Assembly: GCA_964611385.1 (NCBI GenBank)
Contig: CAZSXS010000083.1
Coordinates: forward strand, 1-15,798
Source: CAZSXS01 sp964611385
Lineage (GTDB): Bacteria; Bacillota; Clostridia; Lachnospirales; CAYPQA01
Length of the DNA: 15,798 bases
Direction: 5' to 3'
Shown here: positions 14,001-15,798 of the stretch, piece after piece
How positions within the stretch are numbered: position 1 is the first letter of the stretch
Layout of the letters: the number at the start of each line of letters is the position of its first letter
Notes under the pieces: generated by a model
What the model saw: the letters and a program-made list of their open reading frames with translations, nothing else
Database searches by the model: none
What the model was told of the DNA's origin: nothing
Made by a program: the position numbers and the translations under genes

Positions 14001-15608
14001 ATGAAGATTTTAATTGGAAGTGCTTGGCCGTATGCAAACGGCTCTTTGCATATTGGTCACTTGGCCGCCTTGCTGCCTGCTGATCTGCTGGCTCGGTATC
14101 ATCGAGCCAAGGGGGATACGGTGTACTTTGTTTCCGGCAGTGACTGCCACGGGACACCCGTTGCAATCCGAGCTAAGCAAGAAAATAAAACTGCAGAGGA
14201 AATCAGCGACTGGTATCATGAGGAGTTTTGCCGCTGCTTTGAGCGCCTAGGTTTTAGCTATGATTTTTATGGTAAGACAGCCTCAGAGGCGCATAAGGCC
14301 TTTGTCCAGTCTTTTCACGAAAAGCTCTATGAAAGCAAGTACATCTATGAAAAATCCGGACTTGGGGTTTATTGTGAAGGCTGTAACACCTTTTTGGCAG
14401 ATCGCTTTGTCCTAGGAAACTGCCCCTCCTGCGGCGAAAAAGCTAGGGGTGACCAGTGTGATGCCTGTGGAAGCCCTCTGGAACCAGAAAATTTATTGGA
14501 AGCAAAATGCCAGGCCTGCGGCCGTTCGACCGTTTTGAGAGAGACAAAGCACTTGTATATTGCCCTAACGGAGCTGATTCATCAACTACAGGCTTATGTG
14601 GAGGCGCACCCGGATTGGCGAAAAAATGCCATTGCATTTTCCAAGCGTTACATGGATGAAGGACTGCGGGACAGGGCGCTTACCCGAGATTTGGATTGGG
14701 GGATCGCCGTGCCCAAGGATGGCTACGAAAACAAGAAGATTTACATCTGGGCTGAAAATGTGCTGGGCTATCTATCGGCTTCCTTGGAAGCCTGCCGGAA
14801 GCAAAGCCAAAGCCCAGAGGAAGACTTTGCAGCCCTTTGGGGCAAGGAAGCCAAGCACTATTATGTTCATGGCAAGGACAACATTCCATTTCATACCATT
14901 ATCCTGCCTTCCTTGCTGCTGGCGCACGGAGCTGCTTGGCATCTGCCGGATGAGATCGTGTCCAGTGAGCACTTGACCTTGGACGGCAAAAAAATATCCA
15001 CCAGTCAAAATCATGCCATATGGGTTAAGGATTTACTGGACTACAACCCGGATTCTATCCGATATTTTTTGATCGCCAACGGCCCAGAGCGGCGGGATGG
15101 GGATTTTTCCTGGCCAGCCTTTAAAAACAGCAATAATGGCGAACTGATGGGAGCCTACGGAAACTTTGTGAACCGTAATCTATCCTTTATCGCCCGTTAC
15201 TTTGGCGGAAGAGTGCCTACAGGAAAGGTGAATGCTGAGATTAAAACCCGCCTGGATGAATTGTTCTCCTCTGTGGGTACAGGTATTGAGCAGGGTGCTT
15301 TTAAGGATGCACTGAAGGAGCTATTTGAATTTGTCCGCTTTATGAACAAGTATTTTGACACAGAAAAGCCCTGGGAAACTAGAAATACGGACAGCAAGGC
15401 TTGTGAGGACACCTTGTTCAATTGCGTCTATGTCATTGCAAACCTTGCTGTTTTACTCTGCCCCTTTTTGCCCTTTTCCTCAGAAAAAGTTGCAGCCTGG
15501 CTTAATGAAGGGCAGACCCGCTGTACCCTACTGAAGTGGGAGCAGCAGCCCTTGGAGGGCGGGTTTTTGATACCAGAGCCGGAGAAGCTTTTTGAGAGAA
15601 TGGAATAA
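14001..15608 (+). CDS. metG: Methionyl-tRNA synthetase
   Basis: The 535-residue class I synthetase charges tRNA-Met for initiation and elongation. The N-terminus SAWPYANGSLHIGH carries the HIGH motif (His17-His20). A zinc-binding insertion has four CxxC-type pairs: CEGC, CPSC, CDAC and CQAC, between about 127 and 175. The second signature reads KISTS (331-335), a KMSKS variant, followed by HAIWV. An anticodon-binding helical domain follows; the protein ends near 535, so the C-terminal dimerising tRNA-binding domain found in longer MetRS is absent. The ATG at 14001 has GGAGGT five bases before it. The frame is open back to 13902, but that part is T-box RNA and is not protein. The T-box with a Met specifier confirms the role. 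Confidence 0.96.
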   Translation: MKILIGSAWPYANGSLHIGHLAALLPADLLARYHRAKGDTVYFVSGSDCHGTPVAIRAKQENKTAEEISDWYHEEFCRCFERLGFSYDFYGKTASEAHKAFVQSFHEKLYESKYIYEKSGLGVYCEGCNTFLADRFVLGNCPSCGEKARGDQCDACGSPLEPENLLEAKCQACGRSTVLRETKHLYIALTELIHQLQAYVEAHPDWRKNAIAFSKRYMDEGLRDRALTRDLDWGIAVPKDGYENKKIYIWAENVLGYLSASLEACRKQSQSPEEDFAALWGKEAKHYYVHGKDNIPFHTIILPSLLLAHGAAWHLPDEIVSSEHLTLDGKKISTSQNHAIWVKDLLDYNPDSIRYFLIANGPERRDGDFSWPAFKNSNNGELMGAYGNFVNRNLSFIARYFGGRVPTGKVNAEIKTRLDELFSSVGTGIEQGAFKDALKELFEFVRFMNKYFDTEKPWETRNTDSKACEDTLFNCVYVIANLAVLLCPFLPFSSEKVAAWLNEGQTRCTLLKWEQQPLEGGFLIPEPEKLFERME

Positions 15609-15625
15609 AACGAATATAAAAAATA

Positions 15626-15671
15626 AAAAAGCAGAGCAGTCCAAGCCTTTCGCTTGAATGCTCTGCTTTTT
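15626..15671 (+). terminator. Intrinsic terminator of metG
   Basis: A 13-bp stem, AAAAAGCAGAGCA (15626-15638) with TGCTCTGCTTTTT (15659-15671), encloses an inner CAAGC/GCTTG hairpin. The A/T-rich base makes it able to terminate from both directions. Confidence 0.9.
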
Positions 15672-15743
15672 CATACCAATGCTCTCATTGGTTGAGAGGA
15701 TATGCTACACATAAAAATCATAAAAACCTGAAACCCTATCATA

Positions 15744-15798
15744 TAGTGACGTACTCCCGCCGCTTAAAGAAGCGGGGGCTTCTCGTTCGAGCCGCCTA
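15744..15798 (-). mobile_element. Right end of a second IS200/IS605-type tnpB element (omega-RNA 3' scaffold hairpin), partial
   Basis: On the minus strand the hairpin CCCCCGCTT-CTTT-AAGCGGCGGG (15778-15756) is followed by GAGTACGTCACTAT. It matches the hairpin at 22-43, with the loop-proximal C:G pairs replaced by T:A pairs and the same bulged C, and the tails agree through CACTAT. The associated tnpB gene would lie beyond the right edge. The differences show that this is a related element rather than a fresh copy of the left one. Confidence 0.6.

Noticed and set aside
13853..14083. Open frames through the metG leader, including an N-terminal extension of metG from 13902
   Set aside because: The sequence is the T-box and terminator RNA. 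The GGAGGT-preceded ATG at 14001 gives the normal MetRS N-terminus.

Overview
The window looks like a chromosomal segment of an anaerobic, Gram-positive Firmicute, most likely a member of Clostridia. The signs are an adenosylcobalamin-dependent (class II) ribonucleotide reductase, a methionine T-box leader, strong GGAGG ribosome binding sites, a BlaR1-type membrane peptidase, and TTGACA/TATAAT-like promoters spaced 17 bp apart. I cannot name a genus from the sequence alone. No rRNA, tRNA or CRISPR array was seen.

Layout. Both edges (1-54 on +, 15744-15798 on -) carry the same GC-rich hairpin, pointing inward. It looks like the right end of IS200/IS605-type tnpB elements, that is the 3' end of an omega-RNA scaffold; the tnpB genes would lie outside. 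Inside come: nrdJ (261-3209); an intergenic region with two large oppositely oriented G-rich palindromes; a small malic enzyme (3511-4659) with its stop codon in the terminator loop; a 99-bp palindromic repeat; a 25-codon ORF overlapping a HipA-like kinase gene (5018-6160); a convergent APH-fold phosphotransferase (7239-6259, -); a stand-alone TrpB2-type tryptophan synthase beta gene (7617-8987) behind a leader peptide with a Trp-Arg-Trp-Trp run and an intrinsic terminator; an Fe-S aldo/keto reductase-family gene (9228-10361); a decayed T-box leader (10393-10539) with no gene behind it; a large BlaR1-like M56 peptidase with a beta-rich exported C-terminus (13405-10580, -); a second 99-bp repeat; and an intact Met T-box leader with metG (14001-15608).

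How the genes relate. This is not one operon. Most genes have their own promoter or leader and terminator. Housekeeping genes (nrdJ, malic enzyme, trpB2, metG) alternate with accessory genes (HipA-like kinase, phosphotransferase, M56 sensor-like protein) and small dispersed repeats. Two amino-acid-sensing RNA leaders are present: a ribosome-mediated Trp attenuator and a tRNA-Met T-box.

The most interesting points are the peptide-leader Trp attenuator in front of a lone trpB2, the orphan T-box relic that keeps an almost unchanged terminator, the two same-length 99-bp palindromic repeats, the micro-ORF/HipA-like overlap, and the paired inward-facing omega-RNA-like ends.
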